A stretch of 64,000 nt of DNA from Martinezella lusitana (GCF_010668395.1 NZ_WUEY01000004.1:186001-250000), one strand, 5' to 3'; counted from the first letter of the stretch, positions 26,951 through 35,755 are shown. Notes: generated by a model from the sequence alone, not told the origin. Program-made: numbers and translations.

Positions 26951-28405
26951 ATGTCGGATCAGATATTCCAGGCCGCCCCCACCCGGCGGGCCGCACCGAA
27001 TTTTCGTGTAGTGGCGCTTATTGTAGCAAGCGCGATGTTCATGGAGCAGCTTGACGCGACCGTGCTCGCGACGGCCCTTCCGACGATGGCGAGAGACTTC
27101 GGCGTCAGCGCGCCGGCCATGAGTATCTCGCTGACGTCGTATCTTCTCAGCCTCGCAATCTTCATTCCCGCAAGCGGCGCCATTGCCGATCGCTTCGGAT
27201 CGCGCACCGTCTTCCGCTCTGCCATCGCGGTTTTCGTCGTGGGATCGCTTCTGTGCGCGCAGGCTCCGAACCTGTTCTTCCTCGTGCTCGCGCGATTGCT
27301 GCAGGGTCTTGGCGGCGCCATGATGCTGCCCGTCGGCCGCCTCGTGCTGATGCGCAGCGTCGCCCGCAAGGACATGGTCAACGCCATGTCCTGGCTGCTG
27401 ATCCCGGCGCTCGTCGGCCCCATCCTCGGGCCGCCGGTCGGCGGCATGTTCGTCACCTATCTCGACTGGCGCTGGATCTTCTACATCAACGTGCCGATCG
27501 GCGTCATCGGCTTCGTCCTGGTGACGATGTTCATCGAAGAGGTGAAGGGCCCCCGTGCCGGGCGCTTCGATCTCTCTGGCTTCATCCTGTCGGGCATCTC
27601 GCTCGGATCGCTGCTCTTCGGCTTCGAAATGTCGAGCCGCGAGGGCGAAGGCTATCTGGCCATTTTCCTGATCTCCATCGGCCTCCTGTTCGGCATCGCC
27701 TATCTGCGCCACGCCCGCAAGCATCCCTCGCCGATCATGGATTTCTCGCTGATGAAGGTGCCGACCTTCCGCACCTCGGTCATCGCCGGCTCGCTGACGC
27801 GCATCAGCCAGGGGGCCCATCCCTTCCTGATTCCCTTGATGCTGCAGCTCGGTTTCGGCCTATCGGCGGCGGCAGCCGGCCAGATCGCCATTGCGACGGC
27901 GCTCGGCTCCATGGCGATGAAACCTTTCCAGGTCCGTATCCTGAGGAAACTCGGCTTCCGCACCGCTCTCATCATCTTCGGCCTGATCGGTACGCTCGGT
28001 TATGGCTTGTGCGCCATCTTCAAGCCCGACTGGCCGCTGCCCGTCATCTTCATGATCCTGTTCTTCTGCGGCTTCTTCATGTCGTTTCAGTTCACGGCCT
28101 ACAACACGATCGCCTATGACGAGATCGAGCGGGACCGCATGAGCATCGCGACCAGCTTCTACTCGACCTTCCAGCAGCTGATGCTTTCGCTCGGCATTTG
28201 CGTCGCCGCCCTTGCCCTGCATGGCTCGATGCAATTCTTCGGCCACGCGAAAGCCGAGATGGCCGACTTCTCCATCGCCTTCATCGTCGTCACGGCCATC
28301 GCCCTTCTGGCGGTGATCTGGAACGCCAGCTTCTCGCGCACCGCCGGCTCCGAAATCAGCGGTCACCGCCGCAAATCGCCGGAAGAGAGCCTCGGCGAGC
28401 ATTGA
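26951..28405 (+). CDS. MFS exporter, DHA2 (14-helix) type
   Basis: A 484-residue major facilitator protein in the inner membrane, by length and pattern a 14-helix drug:H+ antiporter. The DHA2 motif is seen in MEQLDATVLATALPTMARDF (about residues 30-49), then the loop motif GAIADRFGSRTVF (about 75-87) and the motif C region LIPALVGPILGPPVGG. The start at 26951 directly precedes the family N-terminus. It lies 129 bases before a VOC-hydrolase fusion gene. That pairing recalls quinone/aromatic detoxification loci, so efflux of aromatic or quinone-like compounds is a reasonable guess. Confidence 0.88.
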   Translation: MSDQIFQAAPTRRAAPNFRVVALIVASAMFMEQLDATVLATALPTMARDFGVSAPAMSISLTSYLLSLAIFIPASGAIADRFGSRTVFRSAIAVFVVGSLLCAQAPNLFFLVLARLLQGLGGAMMLPVGRLVLMRSVARKDMVNAMSWLLIPALVGPILGPPVGGMFVTYLDWRWIFYINVPIGVIGFVLVTMFIEEVKGPRAGRFDLSGFILSGISLGSLLFGFEMSSREGEGYLAIFLISIGLLFGIAYLRHARKHPSPIMDFSLMKVPTFRTSVIAGSLTRISQGAHPFLIPLMLQLGFGLSAAAAGQIAIATALGSMAMKPFQVRILRKLGFRTALIIFGLIGTLGYGLCAIFKPDWPLPVIFMILFFCGFFMSFQFTAYNTIAYDEIERDRMSIATSFYSTFQQLMLSLGICVAALALHGSMQFFGHAKAEMADFSIAFIVVTAIALLAVIWNASFSRTAGSEISGHRRKSPEESLGEH

Positions 28406-28534
28406 GGCTCGCCGCCGGCTGGCGCAAACAATAGCGACTTTTGTGAACAGTGCCTCCATGGGCGGCGCATTGCATTGAACAGTGGCAGCGGCCTAAATAG
28501 CGACCAGACACGAAATGACAGTCTGGAGCATCCC

Positions 28535-30088
28535 ATGGTCGCCGGCATCCATCACATCACGCTCATCACCCGCAAGGTACAGGCGAATGTCGATTTCTAC
28601 GTCGGCTTCCTCGGCCTGCGCCTCGTCAAGCGTACCGGCGGCTTCGAGGACGCCATGCAGCTTCACCTGCTCTACGGCGACGCCATTGGCTCGCCCGGCT
28701 CGCTGATCACCTTTCTCGTCTGGGAAGACGGTTCCCCCGGCCGGGCCGGCGTCGGTCAGGTCGCCGAGATTTCGCTCGCCATCGATCCGGCAAGCATCGG
28801 CTTCTGGCTGACGCGCGCCTTAAGCGCCGGCCTCAAGCCGGAAGGCCCCTCGGAGGAATTCGGCGAGCCGGTCCTGCGGCTGAAGGATCCGGACGGCGTT
28901 ATCGTCAAGCTGGTGGGAACCAACGCTTTGCAGGCGACGGCTCCCTGGGCAAGCGCTTCCATCCCGCGGGAGCACGCCATCCGCCGCATCCGCGGTGCGA
29001 CGCTCTTCAGCGAGACGCCCGAGGAAACGCAGGCGACCCTGGTCGATCATTTCGACTACCGGCCGTTGGCAACCAGCGGCGCCATCAGCCGGCTGGTCTC
29101 CGAGCCGGGCGATATCCTCGACATCCGCGATGCACGCGGCTTTTGGGCAAGCGCGCCGGGCACCGGCACGGTCGATCACGTCGCCTTTCGCGCCACGGAC
29201 GACGCCGAATTGCAGTCGGTCCGCACCGCGCTGCAGGCGGTCAATTCCTGGCCGACGGCGATGCATGACCGCAGATATTTCCGCTCGCTCTACGTCCGCG
29301 AGCCCGGCCGCATCCTGTTCGAGCTCGCAACGGATGCGCCCGGCATGCTGGTCGACGAGGATGAGGCAACGCTTGGCACGCGTCTCTTTGCCCCCGGCGA
29401 CAAGCCGGCGCTTCTGGCCGAGCTGAACGTGATTCTGCCGCAGTTCTCCATGCCCGGCGAGCCGCGCGTCATCTATCGCGACCTGCCTTTCATCCACCGC
29501 TTCTTCACGCCGGAGCAGCCGAACGGCGATGTCTTCATCCTGCTGCACGGCTCCGGCGCCGATGAAACGACGATGCTGCCGCTCGCCCACAAGATCGACG
29601 CCGATGCGACCCTGCTGAGCGTGCGCGGGCGCGCGCTCGAGGAAGGTGCGCCGCGCTGGTTTCGCCGGATGGGGCCGATGACCTTCGATCAGGCCGATAT
29701 CGCCAGCGAAGCCGAAGCCTTTGCCGCCTTTGTCGATGGCGCGATCCATGCCTATGGACTCGATCCGGAGCGCATCGTCTATATCGGCTATTCCAACGGC
29801 GCCAACCTGCTGAACGCCATGCTGTCGCTGCATCCGCATCTCATCCGCCGCGCCGTTCTGCTGCGGTCCATGGCCGTGTTGGCCGACCCACCGGCGGCCG
29901 ACATGTCGGACGCCAACGTGCTGATCATCGCCGGCGAAAAGGATCTGTATAGCCCATATGCGCAGCCGCTCGTCGAACGCCTGCGCGACGGAGGCGCGAA
30001 GGTCGAGCTTGCGACCGTGCCTGCCGGTCACGAGTTTGCAGATGCCGACGTGCCGGTCATTCAGGCATGGTTAAAGCGGAACGTGTAG
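28535..30088 (+). CDS. VOC ring-cleavage-type dioxygenase fused to alpha/beta hydrolase (MhqO-MhqD-like)
   Basis: A 517-residue fusion. Residues 1-310 or so hold paired VOC modules. Candidate metal ligands are a histidine in GIHHITLITR (about residues 4-13), a histidine in TVDHVAFRA (about 211-219) and a glutamate in RILFELATD. Residues from about 320 are a carboxylesterase: HGSG oxyanion motif (about 337-340), nucleophile in GYSNG (about 417-421), and an acid/base end with AGEKDLYSP and PAGHEF. In Bacillus the two activities are separate proteins, MhqO and MhqD, that deal with hydroquinones. The start has GGAG 7 bases upstream. Inferred role: opening and hydrolysis of hydroquinone-like substrates. 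Confidence 0.85.
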   Translation: MVAGIHHITLITRKVQANVDFYVGFLGLRLVKRTGGFEDAMQLHLLYGDAIGSPGSLITFLVWEDGSPGRAGVGQVAEISLAIDPASIGFWLTRALSAGLKPEGPSEEFGEPVLRLKDPDGVIVKLVGTNALQATAPWASASIPREHAIRRIRGATLFSETPEETQATLVDHFDYRPLATSGAISRLVSEPGDILDIRDARGFWASAPGTGTVDHVAFRATDDAELQSVRTALQAVNSWPTAMHDRRYFRSLYVREPGRILFELATDAPGMLVDEDEATLGTRLFAPGDKPALLAELNVILPQFSMPGEPRVIYRDLPFIHRFFTPEQPNGDVFILLHGSGADETTMLPLAHKIDADATLLSVRGRALEEGAPRWFRRMGPMTFDQADIASEAEAFAAFVDGAIHAYGLDPERIVYIGYSNGANLLNAMLSLHPHLIRRAVLLRSMAVLADPPAADMSDANVLIIAGEKDLYSPYAQPLVERLRDGGAKVELATVPAGHEFADADVPVIQAWLKRNV

Positions 30089-30105
30089 GGCCGACTTGTC
30101 GCAGA

Positions 30106-30131
30106 CCCCTTCTCCCCGAGGGGAGAAGGGG
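30106..30131. terminator. Perfect 12-bp-arm palindrome between convergent genes
   Basis: CCCCTTCTCCCC (30106-30117), GA, GGGGAGAAGGGG (30120-30131). It lies between the stops of the fusion gene and the fuconate dehydratase gene and probably serves both directions. The same C/T-rich arm type is part of common rhizobial intergenic palindromes. No long T-tract. Confidence 0.6.
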
Positions 30132-30145
30132 TTCACGGCAGGGAA

Positions 30146-31423
30146 TCAACCCTTGAAGGTATATTCCGTGATCGATTCCGGCTTCATCTCGATCGAGAAG
30201 CCCGGCAGGCTCGGTGGCATGTAGGCGGCGTCGCGGATGATGCAGGGGTCGATGAAATGCTCGTGCAGATGATCGACATACTCGATCACGCGGCCGTCCT
30301 TGGTGCCTGACACGGCGATGTAGTCGATCATCGACAGGTGCTGCACATATTCGCAGAGACCGACACCGCCGGCATGCGGCCAGACCGGCAGTCCGTACTT
30401 GGCGGCAATCAGCAGCACGGCGAGAACTTCGTTGAGACCGCCCATGCGGCAGGAATCGATCTGGACGATGTCGATCGCGCCCTCGGCGATGAACTGCTTG
30501 AACATGATACGGTTCTGGCACATCTCGCCGGTCGCGACCTTCACCGGGCCGACGGCCTGGCGGATCTTGCGGTGTCCGGCGACATCGTCCGGGCTGGTCG
30601 GCTCTTCGATGAAGAAAGGCTTGGCGAAGGCAAGCTTGCGCACCCAGTCGATCGCCTGATTGACTTCCCAGACCTGGTTGGCGTCGATCATCAGATAGCG
30701 GTCGGGGCCGATCACCTCGCGGGCGATGGTGAGGCGGCGGATATCGTCCTCGAGATCGCGGCCGACCTTCATCTTCACATGGTTGAAGCCGGCGTCGATG
30801 GCTTCCTGGCAGAGCCGGCGCAGCTTGGCGTCGTCATAGCCGAGCCAGCCGGCGGACGTCGTGTAGCAGGCATAGCCCTCGCGTTCGAGGGTCGCAATGC
30901 GATCGGCCTTGCCGGCCTCCGCCTTCTTCAGGATGGCGACGGCTTCGTCCCGCGTCAGAACATCCGTGAGATAGCGATAGTCGACGATATCGGCGATCTG
31001 CTCCGCATCCATCTCCGAAACCAGACGCCAGACCGGCTTGCCGGCTTCCTTGGCGAGCAGGTCCCAGACCGCGTTGACGACCGCGCCGGTTGCCAGGTGC
31101 ATCGCGCCCTTCTCCGGGCCGATCCAGCGCAGCTGGCTGTCGCTGGTCAGGTGCCGCCAGTATTTGCCGGGGTTTTCCAGCACCGTCTTGAGCTCCGTGC
31201 CGACGACGAGATGCCGCATCGCTTCGATCGCCATGCAGCAGATGTCGTTGCCGCGCCCGATGGTGAAGGTCAGTCCATGGCCGGCAAGCCCCGGCCTGTC
31301 AGTATCGAGGATGACATAGGCTGCCGAATAGTCCGGATCCGGGTTCATCGCATCCGAACCGTCGAGGCTCTGCGATGTGGGGAAGCGCAAATCGAAAACG
31401 CGAAGATTGGTAATGCGCGTCAT
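30146..31423 (-). CDS. fucD: L-fuconate dehydratase
   Basis: A 425-residue enolase-superfamily acid-sugar dehydratase converting L-fuconate to 2-keto-3-deoxy-L-fuconate. Catalytic features: KMKVG (about residues 218-222) with the base lysine, metal ligands in LMIDANQVWE, FFIEEPTSPDD and KVATGEMCQNR, and the general acid histidine in GLPVWPHAGGVGL. Length is normal for FucD. The start has AAGGAG about 8 bases upstream. It lies 42 bases after a CaiB/BaiF-type CoA-transferase gene on the same strand. Together they form a two-gene unit. Confidence 0.9.
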   Translation of the reverse strand: MTRITNLRVFDLRFPTSQSLDGSDAMNPDPDYSAAYVILDTDRPGLAGHGLTFTIGRGNDICCMAIEAMRHLVVGTELKTVLENPGKYWRHLTSDSQLRWIGPEKGAMHLATGAVVNAVWDLLAKEAGKPVWRLVSEMDAEQIADIVDYRYLTDVLTRDEAVAILKKAEAGKADRIATLEREGYACYTTSAGWLGYDDAKLRRLCQEAIDAGFNHVKMKVGRDLEDDIRRLTIAREVIGPDRYLMIDANQVWEVNQAIDWVRKLAFAKPFFIEEPTSPDDVAGHRKIRQAVGPVKVATGEMCQNRIMFKQFIAEGAIDIVQIDSCRMGGLNEVLAVLLIAAKYGLPVWPHAGGVGLCEYVQHLSMIDYIAVSGTKDGRVIEYVDHLHEHFIDPCIIRDAAYMPPSLPGFSIEMKPESITEYTFKG

Positions 31424-31465
31424 TGGAAAACTCCTTCTAAATCCATCGGCAACCTCTCGACCCCT

Positions 31466-32626
31466 TTAGCCAAGGTCGAACTCCTCCCAGAGCGCCGCAT
31501 TATGCTCGCCAACGTGCGGGGCCGCACGCTCGAATTTCGGCCGCTGCCCGTCGATGCGGATGGGCGAGCGGGTAGTATGCAGGCTGACGCCGTCATCGCG
31601 CCCGAGCGTCTGCAGCATGTCGAGAACGCGGAAGCCTTCGCTGCCCAGCAGCTCCGGCCAGTTCAGCACCCGTGCGCACCAGATGTCGGCAGGTTCGAGG
31701 ATCGCAAGCCAGTCGTCCACATTTCGGGTGGCAATGCGCGCCGCGATCAGCGCCTTGATCTCGTCGCGCGCGGTGAACCAGCTTTTCGGGTCGTCGCGAT
31801 AGGGTGCCAGTTCCGCCATGCCCAGCAGATCGGCCAGCTTGGAAATCGGCGTCATGGCAATGGCGAGATAACCGTCGGCAGCAGGATAGACACCGTAGGG
31901 CGCGGAAAGATAGGCATGGGCGCTGCGGACATGCGAGCGCTCGGGCAACTTGTTGCCGCTGTTCATGTGCACGCTCAGCACCTCGACCTGCAGATCGACC
32001 AGGGCCTCTAGCAGGCTGGTTTCGACCAGGCCGCCTTCGCCCGTGACGCCGCGCCGAACCAGCGCCGCGAGAATGCCCTGGGCCGCGGCGGCACCCGCCA
32101 GCATATCGCCGATCGCGAGGCCGAACGGCACAGGCCCCTGCCCTTCGTCGCCATTCAACCACATGACGCCGGAGCGTGACTGCGCCAGAAGATCCTGCCC
32201 CGGCCGCGAGACCCACGGCCCTTCTTCGCCGTAACCGCTGATCGAGCAATAGACGAGGCGCGGATTGAGGTCGCGCGCAGCCTCGTAGCCCAGACCCAGC
32301 CGCTCGATCACGCCCGGGCGGAAATTCTGCACGAGAACGTCGGCTTTGGAGATGAGCTTGCGCAGCGCACCCATGTCGCGCTCGTTTTTCAGGTCGATCG
32401 CCAGGCTCTCCTTGGAGCGGTTGATCGCATGAAAGATCGTGGAATCACCGCGCTCGTGATCGCTGAGATAGAGTCCGCGCGAGAGATCGCCCCCGGCTGG
32501 CCGCTCGATCTTGATGACCCTGGCGCCGAGATCCATCAGCCGCAGGGTGCAATAAGGACCAGACAGGAACTGGCTCATGTCGACGACGACCAGGCCGGCC
32601 AGCGGCAAGTCCTTCTTCAGCGCCAT
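31466..32626 (-). CDS. CaiB/BaiF-family CoA-transferase
   Basis: A 386-residue class III CoA-transferase. Typical stretches: LAGLVVVDMSQFLSGPYCT near the start, LGARVIKIERPAGGD (about residues 34-48), SKADVLVQNFRPGVIERLGL, and a conserved aspartate in RPGQDLLAQSRSG that would carry the acyl intermediate. It transfers CoA between carboxylic acids; the acids are not known. I chose ATG 32626 because the family N-terminus begins directly after it. Cotranscription with L-fuconate dehydratase is unusual and suggests an acid-CoA step in sugar-acid use. Confidence 0.88.
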   Translation of the reverse strand: MALKKDLPLAGLVVVDMSQFLSGPYCTLRLMDLGARVIKIERPAGGDLSRGLYLSDHERGDSTIFHAINRSKESLAIDLKNERDMGALRKLISKADVLVQNFRPGVIERLGLGYEAARDLNPRLVYCSISGYGEEGPWVSRPGQDLLAQSRSGVMWLNGDEGQGPVPFGLAIGDMLAGAAAAQGILAALVRRGVTGEGGLVETSLLEALVDLQVEVLSVHMNSGNKLPERSHVRSAHAYLSAPYGVYPAADGYLAIAMTPISKLADLLGMAELAPYRDDPKSWFTARDEIKALIAARIATRNVDDWLAILEPADIWCARVLNWPELLGSEGFRVLDMLQTLGRDDGVSLHTTRSPIRIDGQRPKFERAAPHVGEHNAALWEEFDLG

Positions 32627-32723
32627 CGATATTCCCGCTCCCCTGATATCACCCCGGCTAGAAATGCCTGACCGCGTCGAGGAATGCCCCCACAACCGGC
32701 TTTCGCATTCGCCTCAGTTTTCT

Positions 32724-32746
32724 TATGTGAATAGTATTTTCACATA
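32724..32746. promoter_or_regulatory. 23-bp palindromic operator
   Basis: TATGTGAA (32724-32731), 7 bases, TTCACATA (32739-32746), a perfect 8-bp inverted repeat. It sits between the divergent CoA-transferase (start 32626) and AhpD-like (start 32860) genes, about 100 bases from each. Spacing and symmetry suit a dimeric GntR-type or Crp-type regulator. It probably controls one or both units. Confidence 0.6.
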
Positions 32747-32859
32747 TGGATGATTTTTGCAAACGAAAAGAGGCAGGATAATGGAAGCTCCACTCACCCC
32801 GGTCTTCCGGAAATGCATTATGCTGCCACGCGATGAGGGTTGCTGAAAGGAGAAACAGA

Positions 32860-33273
32860 GTGACGACGGTCAAGTTGCTTGATGATGCGGAGGTGGAGGC
32901 AGTCCCGGCGGTCAAGGCGGTGTTCGACGACATTCGCGCGGTGAGAAAGTCCGACTTCGTCAATAACTTCTGGCGCGGCCTCGCAAATGACCCTGCTCTG
33001 TTGAAGCGGACCTGGGAGGGGCTGAAAGCCGTCATGATAGCGGAGGGCGCTCTTGATCCGCTCGTGCGCGAGATGATCTATATCGCCGTCTCCACGGCAA
33101 ACGGCTGCGCCTATTGCGTCCATTCCCACACGGCAGCGGCAAAGGCGAAGGGGATGACCGACGCCCAGCATGCGGAGCTGATGGCGGTCATCGGGCTGGC
33201 CGGACAGACCAACCACCTGGTCACGGCGATGCAAATCCCCGTCGATCCTGAATTCGATGTCAGCCGGCGCTGA
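32860..33273 (+). CDS. AhpD-like carboxymuconolactone decarboxylase family protein
   Basis: A 137-residue helical protein. The redox or acid/base motif is seen in STANGCAYCVHSHTAAA (about residues 80-96), the CxxCxxxH pattern of AhpD-like alkylhydroperoxidase proteins. GTG at 32860 is the start because GAAAGGAG lies 8 bases before it. An upstream ATG at 32833 has no ribosome binding site. Start codon GTG gives VTTVKLLDD. The specific reaction is unknown; peroxide defence is the general theme of the family. Confidence 0.85.
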   Translation: MTTVKLLDDAEVEAVPAVKAVFDDIRAVRKSDFVNNFWRGLANDPALLKRTWEGLKAVMIAEGALDPLVREMIYIAVSTANGCAYCVHSHTAAAKAKGMTDAQHAELMAVIGLAGQTNHLVTAMQIPVDPEFDVSRR

Positions 33274-33281
33274 ACGCAAAA

Positions 33282-33307
33282 GGCCCGCCGGAGCGTGCCG
33301 GCGGGCC
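33282..33307 (-). terminator. Strong hairpin terminator
   Basis: GGCCCGCCGG (33282-33291), AGCGTG, CCGGCGGGCC (33298-33307): perfect 10-bp arms. Read on the minus strand the second arm is followed by TTTTGCG, so it is a good intrinsic terminator for the minus-strand gene ending at 33331. It also closes the AhpD-like gene ending at 33273. Confidence 0.75.
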
Positions 33308-33330
33308 CTCGATACGAGAATATCGTTCCT

Positions 33331-33720
33331 TTAGCGATCCGATTTTTCCGGCGCCTGGGCATCCGCCGCAAGAACGGCGACGGTGAGGCCGTTGTTGACC
33401 GCCAGCAGCCTTTTGCGAACCAGCACGCCCATCACGCGGGCGGCGGTCGAAAAGGTCATCGTGTCGAGCGGACCTTCACCCTCCCAGGGCTTGGTCAGCC
33501 GCTCGGTCACGGCCGAGACGATGTTGTTGGGCACGGTGTCTGTGCATTCGCGCATGGCTTCGAACACGACGCTGATGGGATGGATACGTCCCTCGAACGT
33601 CACGATCGGTTCGGTCACTTCGCTGTCCCATTCCTCGAAGGCATAGAGCGCTTCACGGAAGAGCTGCTGCAGGGTGATGGGGGCATGACCCTCATGAAGG
33701 GGCGGCAAGGCATTAGACAT
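33331..33720 (-). CDS. Conserved hypothetical protein
   Basis: A 129-residue soluble protein I do not recognise. Visible parts: a helical start with LPPLHEGHAPITLQQLFREA, an acidic stretch EEWDSEVTEP, then TFSTAARVMGVLVRKRLLAV and a charged tail. There are no signal peptide or membrane segments. The start is preceded by AAAGGAGACAGAC, a good ribosome binding site, and it ends at a clear terminator, which supports a real gene. Coding bias matches its neighbours. Confidence 0.7.
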   Translation of the reverse strand: MSNALPPLHEGHAPITLQQLFREALYAFEEWDSEVTEPIVTFEGRIHPISVVFEAMRECTDTVPNNIVSAVTERLTKPWEGEGPLDTMTFSTAARVMGVLVRKRLLAVNNGLTVAVLAADAQAPEKSDR

Positions 33721-34060
33721 GTCTGTCTCCTTTCAATTGGAAGTCCGGCGCATGATATGTAAAGTATCGGTCTCCTCCGAGACCAGGCGCTGCTTCTTCA
33801 GTTTGGCGCGCCCCGAAACGCATTCCATGGGGGCAAGTGGCGCGGCAAACCATCTTGTGACCGGCGCAACGCGGGACACACACAAAATGTTCCCACCGGT
33901 CATTTAACTTGATCAAGTCTATAGATTAATCACGACTTGAAAAGCCTCTTTGACAACTTTCTGCAATTCCCTTTATTTTTGAATGGCTTCGGATAGAGTA
34001 ACACAACAGCGATCCTGTGGACGGGGCTGCGAATCTCTCTGCAAGGCCGAAAGGACGACT
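33721..34060. promoter_or_regulatory. Divergent control region upstream of the cupin gene
   Basis: 340 bases between a minus-strand hypothetical gene and the cupin gene. It holds a perfect GGTCTC-CTCC-GAGACC hairpin near 33771-33786. It also holds the 12-bp palindrome ACTTGATCAAGT at 33907-33918 and a sigma70-like promoter on the plus strand: TTGACA at 33950-33955 and TATTTT at 33974-33979, 18 bases apart. No convincing gene lies inside. Confidence 0.4.
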
Positions 34061-34564
34061 ATGTGCGGCGATCATGAGCATGGGCATGAACACGGGCACG
34101 ATCACGGTCATCAACCCGTCGATTGGCGCGAACACGGCATCAAGATCATTCCGGGCAATGCCCTCGATCCGAATACGGCGCAGACGCCGGGCATGAGCCG
34201 CGCGACCGCAATCAACAATGCCCGCGCCGGCGCGGAAAAGATCTGGGCCGGGACCGTGACGATCCACGCGAACGCCAAGACCGGCGCCCACCATCACGGC
34301 GATCTCGAAAGCATCATTTATGTCGTCAAGGGCAAGGCTCGCATGCGCTGGGGCGAGAACCTGGAATTCGTCGCCGAAGCCGGCCCCGGCGATTTCATCT
34401 TCGTGCCGCCCTATGTGCCGCACCAGGAAATCAATGCCAGCCGCGACGAAACGCTCGAATGCGTTCTGGTCCGCTCCGGGCAAGAGCCGGTGGTCGTCAA
34501 TCTCGACATCGAACCGGTGGAAAAGCCGGAGGAAGTCCTCTGGAAAGACCCGATCCACCGCTGA
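34061..34564 (+). CDS. Cupin-domain protein with histidine-rich N-terminus
   Basis: A 167-residue protein. The first 20 residues contain HEHGHEHGHDHGHQ, a probable metal-binding segment. The cupin fold follows, with motif 1 seen in GAHHHGDLESIIYVVKGK (about residues 75-92) and motif 2 in PGDFIFVPPYVPHQEIN (about 109-125). The histidines and glutamate of these motifs would bind a metal ion. The start is supported by AAAGGACGACT. It is a single gene. The function, perhaps metal handling or an isomerase/dioxygenase, is not known. Confidence 0.82.
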   Translation: MCGDHEHGHEHGHDHGHQPVDWREHGIKIIPGNALDPNTAQTPGMSRATAINNARAGAEKIWAGTVTIHANAKTGAHHHGDLESIIYVVKGKARMRWGENLEFVAEAGPGDFIFVPPYVPHQEINASRDETLECVLVRSGQEPVVVNLDIEPVEKPEEVLWKDPIHR

Positions 34565-34579
34565 CCGCGCCCAAGTTTT

Positions 34580-34624
34580 AGGCAAATGCCTATTTTGCCG
34601 TATAAATAATCTACAGTATTTATA
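34580..34624. promoter_or_regulatory. Inverted repeats upstream of the methionine importer
   Basis: AGGCA-AA-TGCCT at 34580-34591 and the perfect 8-bp inverted repeat TATAAATA (34601-34608) / TATTTATA (34617-34624) separated by 8 bases. They lie about 150-200 bases before the metQ start, in an AT-rich stretch. They could be the end of the cupin transcript or an operator for methionine control. No SAM riboswitch fold was recognised. Confidence 0.35.
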
Positions 34625-34777
34625 GAAAATTAGTTTGCTCTTTCGCGTCGCACAGAAAAGAGTTTTTCAGAACCGCAGCGCACAACGCATGATCCTGCTT
34701 CGCGGGCCGAACGCGCGTCTGAGATGATTGGGCCGTCAACGAGAGAACGATCTCGATCATCTGGAACAGGATTTCCC

Positions 34778-35626
34778 ATGACTGAAAAGCTTTCCAAAGG
34801 TCTCGGCACGCTGCGCCTTTCCCGTAGGGCCGGCCTTGCCGCCATCTTTGCTTCCGCTGTCGCCGTTTTCGGCTTGACGGCAACCGCCCCGCAGTCTTTC
34901 GCCGCCGACAAGACGATCAAGGTCGGCATCATGAGCGGTGAGGACGAGGACGTCTGGCGCGTCGTTGTTTCCGAAGCCGCCAAGAAGGGCCTGAAGGTCG
35001 AGCCCGTAGTCTTCAACGACTACACGCAGCCGAACGAGGCACTGGAGCGTGGAGAAATCGACGCCAACGCCTTCCAGCACCAGCCTTACCTCGACAACCA
35101 GGTGAAGCAGCACGGCTATCATATCGTCAATGTCGGCTTCACCGGCATCTGGCCGATCGGCCTCTATACCAAGAAGTACAAGACCGTGGCCGAGCTTCCG
35201 AAGGGCGCCGTCATCGGTGTTCCGAACGATCCGTCCAACGAAGGCCGCGCGCTTCTCGTCCTGCAGCATGAAGGCGTGATCAAGCTCAAGGATGGCACCG
35301 GCATCCTCGCCACCACCGCCGACATCGCGGAAAACCCGAAGAACGTCGAGATCAAGGAACTGGATGCCGGTATCGTCGGCCGTTCGATCGACGACCTCGA
35401 CGCCGCCGTCGTCAACACCGACTGGGCGCTGAAGAGCGGCCTGACGCCGAAGGACCGCATTGCGCAGGAGCCGACCGAAGGCAATCCCTACCGCAACTTC
35501 ATCGCCGTCAAGCAGGGCAGCGAGAAGGAGGACTGGGTGAAGACGCTGGTCGCCTCCTACCAGAACGACACCGTGAAGGCCGAATTCGACAAGGTCTACA
35601 AGGGTACCGGCCAGAGCGCCTATTGA
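34778..35626 (+). CDS. metQ: Methionine ABC transporter substrate-binding protein
   Basis: A 282-residue periplasmic binding protein of the MetQ/NlpA family. A signal peptide (about residues 1-44) ends at QSFAADK and has no lipobox cysteine, so it is a free periplasmic form rather than a lipoprotein. Family features: KVGIMSGEDEDVW, NDYTQPNEALERGEIDANAFQ and FTGIWPIGLYTKKYK. The start at 34778 has CAGGA 6 bases upstream. It is first in the operon metQ-metN-metI and binds methionine for uptake. Confidence 0.9.
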   Translation: MTEKLSKGLGTLRLSRRAGLAAIFASAVAVFGLTATAPQSFAADKTIKVGIMSGEDEDVWRVVVSEAAKKGLKVEPVVFNDYTQPNEALERGEIDANAFQHQPYLDNQVKQHGYHIVNVGFTGIWPIGLYTKKYKTVAELPKGAVIGVPNDPSNEGRALLVLQHEGVIKLKDGTGILATTADIAENPKNVEIKELDAGIVGRSIDDLDAAVVNTDWALKSGLTPKDRIAQEPTEGNPYRNFIAVKQGSEKEDWVKTLVASYQNDTVKAEFDKVYKGTGQSAY

Positions 35627-35755
35627 TAACCGGACGGCGCGGGGGACAGCGCTGAGCGGCGGGCGGCCGGGGCATCTTGCCCGGGCCGCCTTCGGTGTTT
35701 AAAGCCCAGCCCTCAACCCGCGCCGAACGCAAGAAAAGAAGATCGGGAAGCAGAC

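Noticed and set aside
33713..33916. Possible 67-residue protein upstream of the hypothetical gene at 33331-33720
   Set aside because: No family resemblance and no clear ribosome binding site. It overlaps the neighbour's start and lies in a control region with palindromes.
34625..34777. SAM-type riboswitch before metQ
   Set aside because: I looked for SAM-I and SAM-II-like conserved segments and saw none.
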